Source of the DNA: an uncultured Eubacteriales bacterium | Lineage (GTDB): Bacteria > Bacillota > Clostridia > Monoglobales > Firm-18 | Direction: 5' to 3' | NCBI GenBank assembly: GCA_905210885.1 | Contig: CAJLYO010000087.1 | Coordinates: forward strand, 1 to 7,049 | DNA: 7,049 nt | The notes under the pieces: generated by a model | What the model saw: the letters and a program-made list of their open reading frames with translations, nothing else | Databases searched by the model: none | What the model was told of the DNA's origin: nothing | Position numbers and translations under genes: made by a program | In this document: piece after piece, positions 1-6,258 of the stretch | Layout: the number at the start of each line of letters is the position of its first letter | Position numbering within the stretch: the first letter of the stretch is position 1

Positions 1-1787
1 ACGGCTTGCGCGGTATGCCTGTCCAACCCTTTTACCGATTCAAGCGTTTCCAAGTCGGCAGTCTTTATTGCCTTTAAGGTTTTGAAGTGTTTAAGAAGCA
101 GAGCCTGTTTTTTCGGACCGACCCCTTTTATCTCGGAAAGTTCGGACTTAATCATTGATTTGCTGCGTTTTTTTCTGTGGAACGTTATCGCAAAGCGGTG
201 AACCTCCTCCTGCATTTCATACAAGAGTTTGTACACGCTGCCGGAAGGATTTAGAGCAACTTCTCCCTCGCCTCCGATAAGTCCGCGTGTTCTGTGCTTA
301 TCGTCTTTGACCGCACCGAAAACCGGTATATCAGCCTTTAAAAAGTCCATAACCTCGCTTACCGCGCTTAAATGCCCCGCACCGCCGTCAAGAAGTATCA
401 GATCGGGCAGCGGCACAAAGTTCTTTTCTCCGTTTAAACCGTTTGAGATTCTCCGGTACAGAACCTCGCGCATGCTCATGTAATCGTCCTGCCCGATAAC
501 GGAACGAATGTTAAATTTTCGGTAATCACTTTTTTTAGGCTTGCCGTTTTCGTATACCACGCACACGCCGACGTTATCGCTGCCCGAAATGTTTGAAATA
601 TCGTAAAGTTCTATTCTTTCCGGCACGTTTTCAAGGCACAGGAGGTCTTTTATTTCAAACATAATATCGGTAAGCTTTGCGGAATTTCTGTCATCGGACA
701 GAAGCTTTAATTTAAGCTCCTCCCTTGCATTTTTTTCCGCCATTTTAATATATTTCAGCTTATCGCCGCGTTTCGGGACAGTTACGTTAACCTTTCGTCC
801 AACCTTTGAGGTAAGCCAACCGGATATAAGCTCCACATCGTCAATTTCAAGCTGGAGATATATATGATTCGGTATCGCTGTCTGCAAAGCGTAATATTGC
901 TTTACAAATTCGCCCAGAATAACCCCGGTGTCGCTGTCGTCTTTTATGAATCTGTGCTGGCGTCCTATAATTTTGCCGTTTCTTAAGAAAAACAGCTGTA
1001 TACATACGGTATTTCCGCTTCTGTCTGCGGCAATAATATCGGCATTTTCAAGATTTACGTTTATCGCCGTTTGCTTTTCCCTTATACTCTTTACGGAGTT
1101 TAATCTGTCGCGAAGCATTGCCGCTTTTTCAAATTCAAGGTTTTGCGCCGCCTCGTTCATTTCGTTTTCAATTTCCGAAATAACCGAATTATCCTTGCCC
1201 TCCAGAAACAGTATGGCTTTATTAACGGTTTCACGGTACTGCTGCTCGGTCACAGCGCCGCAGCACGGTGCACTGCACTTGCCAATCTGGTAATTAAGGC
1301 ACGGTCTTGCATTCGCGGTATTAAGCCTTCCGGAGCATGAACGTATTTTGAAAATATTTCTCAAAGCGTCAATAATGCCGTATATAACGTTGGAACTCTG
1401 GTACGGACCGAAATACCGCGCACCGTCGGGCAGCACACGGCGGCACAGCATTATCCTCGGAAATTTTTCGTCAAGCGTAACCTTAATGTACGGATGCGCC
1501 TTGTCGTCCTTTAACAGAATGTTATATTTGGGCATATACTGCTTTATAAGATTACATTCGAGAGTTAAAGCCTCAAACTCCGTTTTTGTAATTATATATT
1601 CAAAACGGACAATGTTTGAAACCATGGCGCGCACCTTTGCGGTATGGGAGGAATTTTTTCTGAAATACTGAGTGACGCGGTTTTTCAGATTTTTCGCCTT
1701 GCCCACGTAAATTACGGTGTCCTCGCTGTTATACATAATATAAACGCCGGGATTTACCGGCAGATTTTTAATTTGTTCTTCAAGCAT
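1..1787 (-). CDS. uvrC: UvrABC system protein C, excinuclease subunit (3' end cut by window edge)
   Basis: UvrC makes both incisions (3' then 5') around bulky DNA lesions after UvrA and UvrB load, in cytoplasmic nucleotide excision repair. I translated 595 uninterrupted codons; family members run about 600, so only the last residues are missing. Domains in order: GIY-YIG nuclease at about 12-95 (GVY at 14-16, YVG at 27-29, Arg37, Glu77, Asn89); a four-cysteine set C151, C163, C171, C175 with the same spacing as the reported Fe-S ligands of E. coli UvrC; a UVR UvrB-binding helix pair at about 201-239; the RNase H-like nuclease with Asp396, Asp435, Asp467 and His530, aligning with E. coli D399, D438, D466 and H538; and helix-hairpin-helix repeats from about 550 (KGVGPKK). 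The ATG has a GGGGAG ribosome site 6 bases upstream (1794-1799). It lies 66 bases after the HPr gene with an intrinsic terminator between, so it may depend on read-through. Confidence 0.97.
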   Translation of the reverse strand, partial: MLEEQIKNLPVNPGVYIMYNSEDTVIYVGKAKNLKNRVTQYFRKNSSHTAKVRAMVSNIVRFEYIITKTEFEALTLECNLIKQYMPKYNILLKDDKAHPYIKVTLDEKFPRIMLCRRVLPDGARYFGPYQSSNVIYGIIDALRNIFKIRSCSGRLNTANARPCLNYQIGKCSAPCCGAVTEQQYRETVNKAILFLEGKDNSVISEIENEMNEAAQNLEFEKAAMLRDRLNSVKSIREKQTAINVNLENADIIAADRSGNTVCIQLFFLRNGKIIGRQHRFIKDDSDTGVILGEFVKQYYALQTAIPNHIYLQLEIDDVELISGWLTSKVGRKVNVTVPKRGDKLKYIKMAEKNAREELKLKLLSDDRNSAKLTDIMFEIKDLLCLENVPERIELYDISNISGSDNVGVCVVYENGKPKKSDYRKFNIRSVIGQDDYMSMREVLYRRISNGLNGEKNFVPLPDLILLDGGAGHLSAVSEVMDFLKADIPVFGAVKDDKHRTRGLIGGEGEVALNPSGSVYKLLYEMQEEVHRFAITFHRKKRSKSMIKSELSEIKGVGPKKQALLLKHFKTLKAIKTADLETLESVKGLDRHTAQA

Positions 1788-1804
1788 GACAAACTCCCCG
1801 TACT

Positions 1805-1839
1805 AAAAAAAGCTTTGCACATATAGTATGCACAAAGCT
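1805..1839 (-). terminator. Rho-independent terminator after the HPr gene
   Basis: On the minus strand a 12-base-pair stem (AGCTTTGTGCAT pairing with ATGTGCAAAGCT, two G-T wobbles) closes a 5-base loop, ACTAT. A run of seven T follows immediately (plus-strand A run 1805-1811, its first T shared with the stem). It starts 14 bases after the HPr stop codon, so it should end the HPr transcript. Its T run ends only 17 bases before the uvrC ATG, just ahead of the uvrC ribosome site, so partial read-through or attenuation would set uvrC expression unless a separate promoter exists. Confidence 0.88.
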
Positions 1840-1853
1840 ATTTGGATTTAAAG

Positions 1854-2117
1854 TCACTCGGCAAAATTTGAAGAAACAAGCTCTACAAGTGCGCTTACAG
1901 ACTGCTCCTCATCGGGACCGTCCGCAATTATATTGATACTTGTTCCTCTCGTAATACCCAAAGATAAAACGCCAAGCAAGCTTTTTGCGTTAACGCGTCT
2001 TTCGTCCTTCTCAACCCAAATACTGGATTTAAACTCGTTAGCCTTCTGAATAAAGAACGTAACAGGGCGCGCATGCAAGCCAACCTGATTACAAACAAGT
2101 ACGTCTTTAGAAAACAT
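1854..2117 (-). CDS. ptsH: HPr phosphocarrier protein of the PTS
   Basis: HPr is the small cytoplasmic protein that takes phosphate from PEP via Enzyme I on His15 and passes it to sugar-specific EIIA domains. In Firmicutes, Ser46 is phosphorylated by HPr kinase, and P-Ser-HPr is the corepressor of CcpA. The 87-residue product has the usual family length. His15 and Arg17 sit in the active-site loop GLHARP (13-18). Ser46 lies in the motif KSLLGVLSLGI (45-55), matching the Firmicute regulatory site and its hydrophobic CcpA-contact patch. The intact His15 argues against Crh, which has Gln there. Start: ATG with AAGGAG 7 bases upstream (2125-2130). It has its own promoter region upstream and a strong terminator downstream, so it probably makes a short monocistronic mRNA. 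No Enzyme I gene is in view. It could be one of several HPr paralogues in the genome, so the name ptsH is by family. Confidence 0.95.
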   Translation of the reverse strand: MFSKDVLVCNQVGLHARPVTFFIQKANEFKSSIWVEKDERRVNAKSLLGVLSLGITRGTSINIIADGPDEEQSVSALVELVSSNFAE

Positions 2118-2188
2118 ATAACCTCTCCTTTTCCGTCACATCAAACCAAAATCGTTTTTTCGGACTGTAAAACAAGCTTTTTAAATAA

Positions 2189-2228
2189 ATTATACTAATA
2201 GAATACTATTTTTCAGTGAAAATGTCAA
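2189..2228 (-). promoter_or_regulatory. Sigma-A-type promoter(s) for the HPr gene
   Basis: A perfect TTGACA (-35, plus-strand 2223-2228) is followed after exactly 17 bases by TATTCT (-10, 2200-2205). Eleven bases further on is a perfect TATAAT (2189-2194), with a weaker CTGAAA (2211-2216) 16 bases before it. Either pair would start transcription roughly 65-75 bases before the HPr ATG; both could be used. The region is markedly AT-rich. I see no convincing cre (CcpA) operator here. Confidence 0.72.
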
Positions 2229-2248
2229 TACAATTATTAAATTTTTTT

Positions 2249-2266
2249 AATAGTTTCCAAACTATT
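2249..2266. repeat. Short perfect inverted repeat over the hemZ stop codon
   Basis: A palindrome with 8-base arms (AATAGTTT / AAACTATT) around two central bases would fold as a 7-base-pair stem with a 4-base loop. It includes the TAG stop of the hemZ-like gene. On the minus strand it is followed by A-rich, not T-rich, sequence, so it is a poor intrinsic terminator for that gene. On the plus strand it runs into six T (2265-2270), giving a terminator-like shape pointing the other way, although no plus-strand gene is seen. The stem has only one G-C pair per arm, so it is weak. Confidence 0.4.
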
Positions 2267-3434
2267 TTTTCACCAATGCCTCAATTTTATCTTTTCTCTT
2301 GCACATTTCATCTATGCGCAATATATAATCCTTGGCTTCTTTTACATTAAAAATCCTGTCAATACTGTCATATCTGCGGTTTACAATTTTTGTAACTCCT
2401 CCGCAGCCGAGGGAAATAATGCTTGACAACTCCTCCATTATCATAATATTGTAAGTGCATTCTTTTTTCGGCTTTGAATAGCCTATGTTTTCAAGGTTGC
2501 CCAAAATATTTTTCTGTCTGTACAGATAATATGGGTGATAGCCTTCAAGAGAAAGAGCCTTTTTTGAATACTCAATCATTTCCGCCACAACCGCTCCGTC
2601 CGTCAGGCAATAATCGCCCAGCGTTTCATGAAGGCGCGAACCGCGTTTTATGCACATTGTATGCACTGTTACCGACTCCGGGTCAAGCTTTTTGATTTCC
2701 GAAAGGGTGTATTTGAAGTCATCGGCATTTTCTCCGGGAAGTCCGGCAATAACGTCCATGTTAATATCGTCAAAGCCGTACTGCCGTGCAAGAGCAAAGG
2801 TTTCCTCAATCTGACGCGCTGTATGAAATCTGCCTATGAGCTTAAGCGTCTTATCATTCATAGTCTGCGGATTTATACTTATACGGGTGACACCGCTGTT
2901 TTTAAGCATTAAAAGCTTATCCGAATCAATTGTATCGGGCCGCCCTGCCTCAACGGTAAACTCACGCATTTCGGATAAATCAAAGTACTTTTTGCAGTCG
3001 GAAATCACCTTTGAAAGTTCGTCACAGGAAAGCGCCGTTGGGGTTCCGCCGCCGATATACAGACAAATTATATTAAGCCCGAGCTTTTTTATAATATCCG
3101 CGGTATACTTAATTTCTTTTTCCAGCGCGGTAATGTAATCCTGCTTTAAATAGGCGTTATTTTCCGCACTGTTTGTAACAAACGAGCAGTAAAGACAGCG
3201 CGTTTTACAAAATGGTATGCCGATATAAACGCATATGTCGTTATCGTTAACCGTTTTCAGAATATCAAGCTCAAGACGGGCAATATTAATACAAAGCCGC
3301 GCCCTGTCCTCGCATATCTTATATTTATCGTCGTAATACCGGACAATATTTTCATCATCACAGCCGTCCGCAATACGGCACCGTGCGATTTTAACCGGTC
3401 TTATACCGGTGCTTATGCCCCATGGATTTTCCAT
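2262..3434 (-). CDS. hemZ: HemZ-family radical SAM protein, N-terminally short form
   Basis: This 390-residue protein has a radical SAM core like the HemN/HemW/HemZ group (anaerobic coproporphyrinogen III dehydrogenases and relatives). The [4Fe-4S] motif CX3CX2C is C76, C80, C83, in IPFCKTRCLYC. GGGTP (128-132) is the SAM-binding glycine motif. EFTVEAGRPD (158-167), ISINPQTM (185-192) and the C-terminal YLYRQKN (303-309) with GNLENIGYSKP (312-322) are hallmarks I associate with HemZ. The extra Cys of HemN (CX2CXC) is Phe85. Full HemZ proteins have roughly 100 or more residues before the NPWG...TGIRP segment; here it is residues 3-13. The start is firm: AAGGAG lies 8 bases upstream, and an in-frame TAA is only a few codons above the ATG. 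The gene follows the hydrolase by 2 bases, so it is co-transcribed and probably translationally coupled. Real substrate unproven; no other heme-synthesis gene is in view. Confidence 0.87.
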   Translation of the reverse strand: MENPWGISTGIRPVKIARCRIADGCDDENIVRYYDDKYKICEDRARLCINIARLELDILKTVNDNDICVYIGIPFCKTRCLYCSFVTNSAENNAYLKQDYITALEKEIKYTADIIKKLGLNIICLYIGGGTPTALSCDELSKVISDCKKYFDLSEMREFTVEAGRPDTIDSDKLLMLKNSGVTRISINPQTMNDKTLKLIGRFHTARQIEETFALARQYGFDDINMDVIAGLPGENADDFKYTLSEIKKLDPESVTVHTMCIKRGSRLHETLGDYCLTDGAVVAEMIEYSKKALSLEGYHPYYLYRQKNILGNLENIGYSKPKKECTYNIMIMEELSSIISLGCGGVTKIVNRRYDSIDRIFNVKEAKDYILRIDEMCKRKDKIEALVKK

Positions 3435-3436
3435 TG

Positions 3437-4057
3437 TTATTTCTCCTTAACGTAGGGATTTCCGTGTTTTTCGCTGCCCACTGTAGTTGAAAAGCCGTGA
3501 CCGGGATATACAACCGTATCATCGGGAAACAGCGCGTATAAATGCCTTATGGATTTTTTCAGTTCGTCAAAATCACCGCTGTAAAAATCACTTCTGCCCA
3601 CCGATGCGCAAAAAAGCGTATCGCCGGAAAATACAAAACCGTTTATACAGTAGCACATACCGCCGGCTGTATGCCCGGGGGTCGCGATGCATTTTATGTC
3701 AAGACCGCCGGCTTTTAAGGTATCGCCGTCGTTTACCGTAACCGTTTCCGTTATTTTGTCAATGTCTTCAAAGCTTCCAAAATCGGAATTAAGCCTGTCT
3801 AACATTGTACTTTCCTTTGAACCGATAACAATATCCGCCTTGTAGCGTCCGGCAAAATCAGCCGCACCGCACACATGGTCAAAATGGCCGTGTGTAAGAA
3901 GGATATATTTAATATTAATTCCGTTTTTCAAAACATAGTTGCAAACAAGCTGACTGAACTCACCGGGGTCTATAATAACGCCGATTCTTGTTTCCTCGTC
4001 AAAAACAACATAGCAGTTTGCCACCATTTGTCCCAACGCAAACCTTTTAATACGCAA
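3437..4057 (-). CDS. Metallo-beta-lactamase-fold hydrolase, glyoxalase II-like (YqgX/YcbL type)
   Basis: This is a 206-residue single-domain cytoplasmic enzyme. All metal-binding residues of the glyoxalase II-type two-metal site are visible: the THGHFDH motif (His56, His58, Asp60, His61), His129 in PGHT, bridging Asp146 in SGDTLF, and His187 in PGHG. A GRSD motif (154-157) is also typical. Relatives hydrolyse thioesters such as S-lactoylglutathione, but this compact form lacks the C-terminal glutathione-binding domain of classical GloB. The natural substrate is therefore unknown and may be another thiol ester. The start is a TTG (plus-strand CAA 4055-4057), chosen because a full AAGGAGG sits 7 bases upstream and the N-terminus begins the fold at once (strand, then NCYVV). 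It follows rel by 12 bases and precedes the hemZ-like gene by 2, so it lies inside the operon. Confidence 0.92.
   Translation of the reverse strand: MRIKRFALGQMVANCYVVFDEETRIGVIIDPGEFSQLVCNYVLKNGINIKYILLTHGHFDHVCGAADFAGRYKADIVIGSKESTMLDRLNSDFGSFEDIDKITETVTVNDGDTLKAGGLDIKCIATPGHTAGGMCYCINGFVFSGDTLFCASVGRSDFYSGDFDELKKSIRHLYALFPDDTVVYPGHGFSTTVGSEKHGNPYVKEK
3443..3448 (-). promoter_or_regulatory. Ribosome binding site fixing the short hemZ start
   Basis: AAGGAG on the minus strand lies within the last codons of the hydrolase gene, 8 bases before the hemZ-like ATG. In the hemZ frame a TAA stop overlaps this site, so no longer N-terminus can be reached by reading upstream in the same frame. Confidence 0.8.
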
Positions 4058-4064
4058 AAATATT

Positions 4065-4071
4065 CCTCCTT
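4065..4071 (-). promoter_or_regulatory. Strong ribosome binding site for the TTG-started hydrolase
   Basis: A full AAGGAGG on the minus strand, 7 bases before the TTG codon. It overlaps the TAA stop of rel (TAAGGAGG), so ribosomes ending on rel are positioned to restart. A strong site may offset the weak TTG initiator. Confidence 0.82.
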
Positions 4072-6253
4072 AGGATTTAGTACGCACTACAGAAGTAACG
4101 CCGCTGATTTTTCTGAAATTTTTAATAAGCTTATCTATATCGCCCTTGTCCGTAACCTCAACGGTAACGGTAATGCTGGCAAGCCCTTCTTTTAACACCT
4201 TGCCGTTGATTGCCTGGAGCGTCATTTTAAGATTTGAAACGATATTCGCCGCCTCAACAAACAAACCAGGCTTGTCGTCTGCGATAATCTGAATGGTAGA
4301 AACGTATTTAGACGAATCGGAGGCGCCCCAGCTTACCTCGATAAAACGCGCGCCGTCCTGGGATTCTTCGTTCTCCATATTCTTTACGTTAACGCAGTCT
4401 TTTCTGTGAACGGAAACGCCTCTGCCCCTTGTAACATATCCCACAATTTCATCACCGGGAACAGGGTTGCAGCAGCGTGACAGCTTAACAAGGCAGTTAT
4501 CAACGCCCTTTACAACTATACCGGAATCGGTTGTTTTCGGTGGCTTTGCCGGGATATCGCCGAGCATTTCGGCAGGAACCGCGGTATCCGTCCGCTTATT
4601 GTGTTCTTCTTTAAACCTTGTTATAACCTTTGCAACGGGCAAACCGCCGAAGCCGATTATGGCATACAAGTCGTCAACCGTGGTAAAGTTATATTTTTTA
4701 AATATTCCGTCGGTAATTTCGTGGTCTTTAAGCATTGAAAGCGGCAATCCGCTGCGCTTAAATTCACGCTCGACAATCTCCTTGCCGTGGATTATATTCT
4801 CCTCGCGGTGTTCCTTTTTAAACCACTCGTTTATTTTTTTGCGCGCCTGAGAGGTTTTAACCGTTTTAAGCCAGTCGCGGCTGGGTCCGTGAGGTACCGC
4901 CGAGGTAATAATTTCAACAATATCGCCGTTTACGAGTTTATAGTCAAGAGGTACGATTTTTCCGTTTATTTTCGCGCCCACTGTTTTGTTTCCGATAGCG
5001 CTGTGAATAGCGTAGGCAAAATCGATAGGCGTGGAATTTGCAGGGAGATTTATAACGTCGCCCTTGGGAGAGAAAACGAAAACTTCGTCCTCAAACAAAT
5101 CGATTTTTAAGGTGTGCATAAATTCCTCGGCGTCGGACATATCCTTGTGGATATCTATAAGCTGGCGCACCCATTCAAGCTTGCTGTCTATATCGCTTTC
5201 GCCGGAAACACCCTCCTTATACTTCCAGTGCGCGGCGATACCCACCTCGGCAACTCTGTGCATTTCCCACGTACGTATCTGCACCTCAAACGGCTTTCCG
5301 CCGGGGCCGATAAGGCTTGTGTGCAGCGACTGGTACATGTTCTTTTTGGGCATAGCAATATAGTCTTTAAAACGCCCGGGAATAGGCTTGAAAAGTTCAT
5401 GCACAAGACCCAGAACCTCGTAGCACTCCGGGATTGTGTCCACAATTACGCGAACCGCAAGCAGGTCATACATCTGGTCAAGGTCTATGTTATTTGTATA
5501 CATTTTTCTGTATATGCTGTAAAAATGCTTTGCACGTCCCTCAATATGGGACTTTATATTCATGGAATCAAGCTTTGCGCGGAGGATATCCTGAACCTTC
5601 TTAAGATATTCCTCTCTTTCCGCTCTTTTTTGGTCTATGCCCTCGGCAATTTCATGATACGCTATAGGGTCAAGGTATCTTAAGGACAAATCCTCAAGCT
5701 CCCATTTTATCTTTTGCATACCGAGCCTGTGGGCGAGCGGAGCGTAGATTTCCATAGTTTCCCGCGCTTTTTCGCGCTGCTTTGCCTCCGGCATGCTTTT
5801 TAACGTACGCATATTATGCAGCCTGTCGGCAAGTTTAATCAAAATAACGCGGATATCCTTTGCCATGGCAAGGAACATTTTACGTATGCTTTCAATCTGC
5901 TGTTCCTCTTTTGTGCTGTAGGGGATTTTACTGAGCTTTGTAACTCCGTCCACCAAAAGCGCGATTTCATCGCCGAACATCTCGCGGATATCCTCGGTAC
6001 TGTAGATAGTGTCCTCAACGGTATCATGCAAAAGCCCCGCGGTAATAGAACCGCAGTCAAGCTCCATGTCCGCAAGTATGTCCGCAACCGCAAGGGGATG
6101 CATAACGTACGGTTCGCCCGATATACGCTGCTGGCTTGAATGTGCGACAACCGCCAGGGAAAACGCCTTTTCAACAAGCCACAAGTCAGCCTGGGGATTG
6201 TATTTTAAAATTTTAGCCTTCAGTTGTTCAAACGCTTGCTCCGGCGCCAGCAT
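4070..6253 (-). CDS. relA: Bifunctional (p)ppGpp synthetase/hydrolase Rel
   Basis: Rel makes (p)ppGpp from ATP and GTP/GDP when ribosomes stall with uncharged tRNA, and degrades it otherwise; it is the main stringent-response enzyme. From the preferred ATG it has 727 residues, the usual long-RSH size. Domains: HD hydrolase at about 30-150 with His52, His76-Asp77 and Asp143; synthetase at about 230-345 with Asp263 and Glu323, nearly identical in numbering to S. equisimilis Rel; TGS at about 385-451; a cysteine-containing zinc-finger/RIS region with C587, C594, C595, C620; C-terminal ACT at about 653-724. The basic RFKD motif (294-297) and intact HD residues mark a bifunctional enzyme, not E. 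coli-type RelA (acidic EXDD motif). A longer reading from GTG at 6262 (730 residues) is possible, but that codon overlaps the ribosome site; ATG at 6253 is 8 bases from AAGGAG. It lies 5 bases after recJ and 12 before the hydrolase. Confidence 0.97.
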   Translation of the reverse strand: MLAPEQAFEQLKAKILKYNPQADLWLVEKAFSLAVVAHSSQQRISGEPYVMHPLAVADILADMELDCGSITAGLLHDTVEDTIYSTEDIREMFGDEIALLVDGVTKLSKIPYSTKEEQQIESIRKMFLAMAKDIRVILIKLADRLHNMRTLKSMPEAKQREKARETMEIYAPLAHRLGMQKIKWELEDLSLRYLDPIAYHEIAEGIDQKRAEREEYLKKVQDILRAKLDSMNIKSHIEGRAKHFYSIYRKMYTNNIDLDQMYDLLAVRVIVDTIPECYEVLGLVHELFKPIPGRFKDYIAMPKKNMYQSLHTSLIGPGGKPFEVQIRTWEMHRVAEVGIAAHWKYKEGVSGESDIDSKLEWVRQLIDIHKDMSDAEEFMHTLKIDLFEDEVFVFSPKGDVINLPANSTPIDFAYAIHSAIGNKTVGAKINGKIVPLDYKLVNGDIVEIITSAVPHGPSRDWLKTVKTSQARKKINEWFKKEHREENIIHGKEIVEREFKRSGLPLSMLKDHEITDGIFKKYNFTTVDDLYAIIGFGGLPVAKVITRFKEEHNKRTDTAVPAEMLGDIPAKPPKTTDSGIVVKGVDNCLVKLSRCCNPVPGDEIVGYVTRGRGVSVHRKDCVNVKNMENEESQDGARFIEVSWGASDSSKYVSTIQIIADDKPGLFVEAANIVSNLKMTLQAINGKVLKEGLASITVTVEVTDKGDIDKLIKNFRKISGVTSVVRTKS

Positions 6254-6258
6254 ATTCA

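Noticed and set aside
928..1293. A 121-codon plus-strand open frame with hydrophobic stretches
   Set aside because: It is antisense to the UVR and cysteine region of uvrC, which is read without interruption on the minus strand; the hydrophobic look comes from complementing Lys/Glu-rich codons.
2118..2188. A riboswitch or catabolite-repression operator in the HPr leader
   Set aside because: The leader is about 70 bases with only a weak 6-base-pair possible stem (CCGAAA/TTTTGG), and no cre-like palindrome is seen.
2249..2266. The hairpin as an intrinsic terminator of the hemZ operon
   Set aside because: On the minus strand it is followed by A-rich sequence with no T run, and its stem is AT-rich.
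5114..5683. A 189-codon plus-strand open frame opposite rel
   Set aside because: It lies wholly inside the well-supported rel coding region, has no recognisable protein motif and reads like a complement of rel codons.
5839..6177. A 112-codon minus-strand frame within rel
   Set aside because: Out-of-frame shadow of the Rel HD domain; Arg/Ser-rich composition and no family resemblance.
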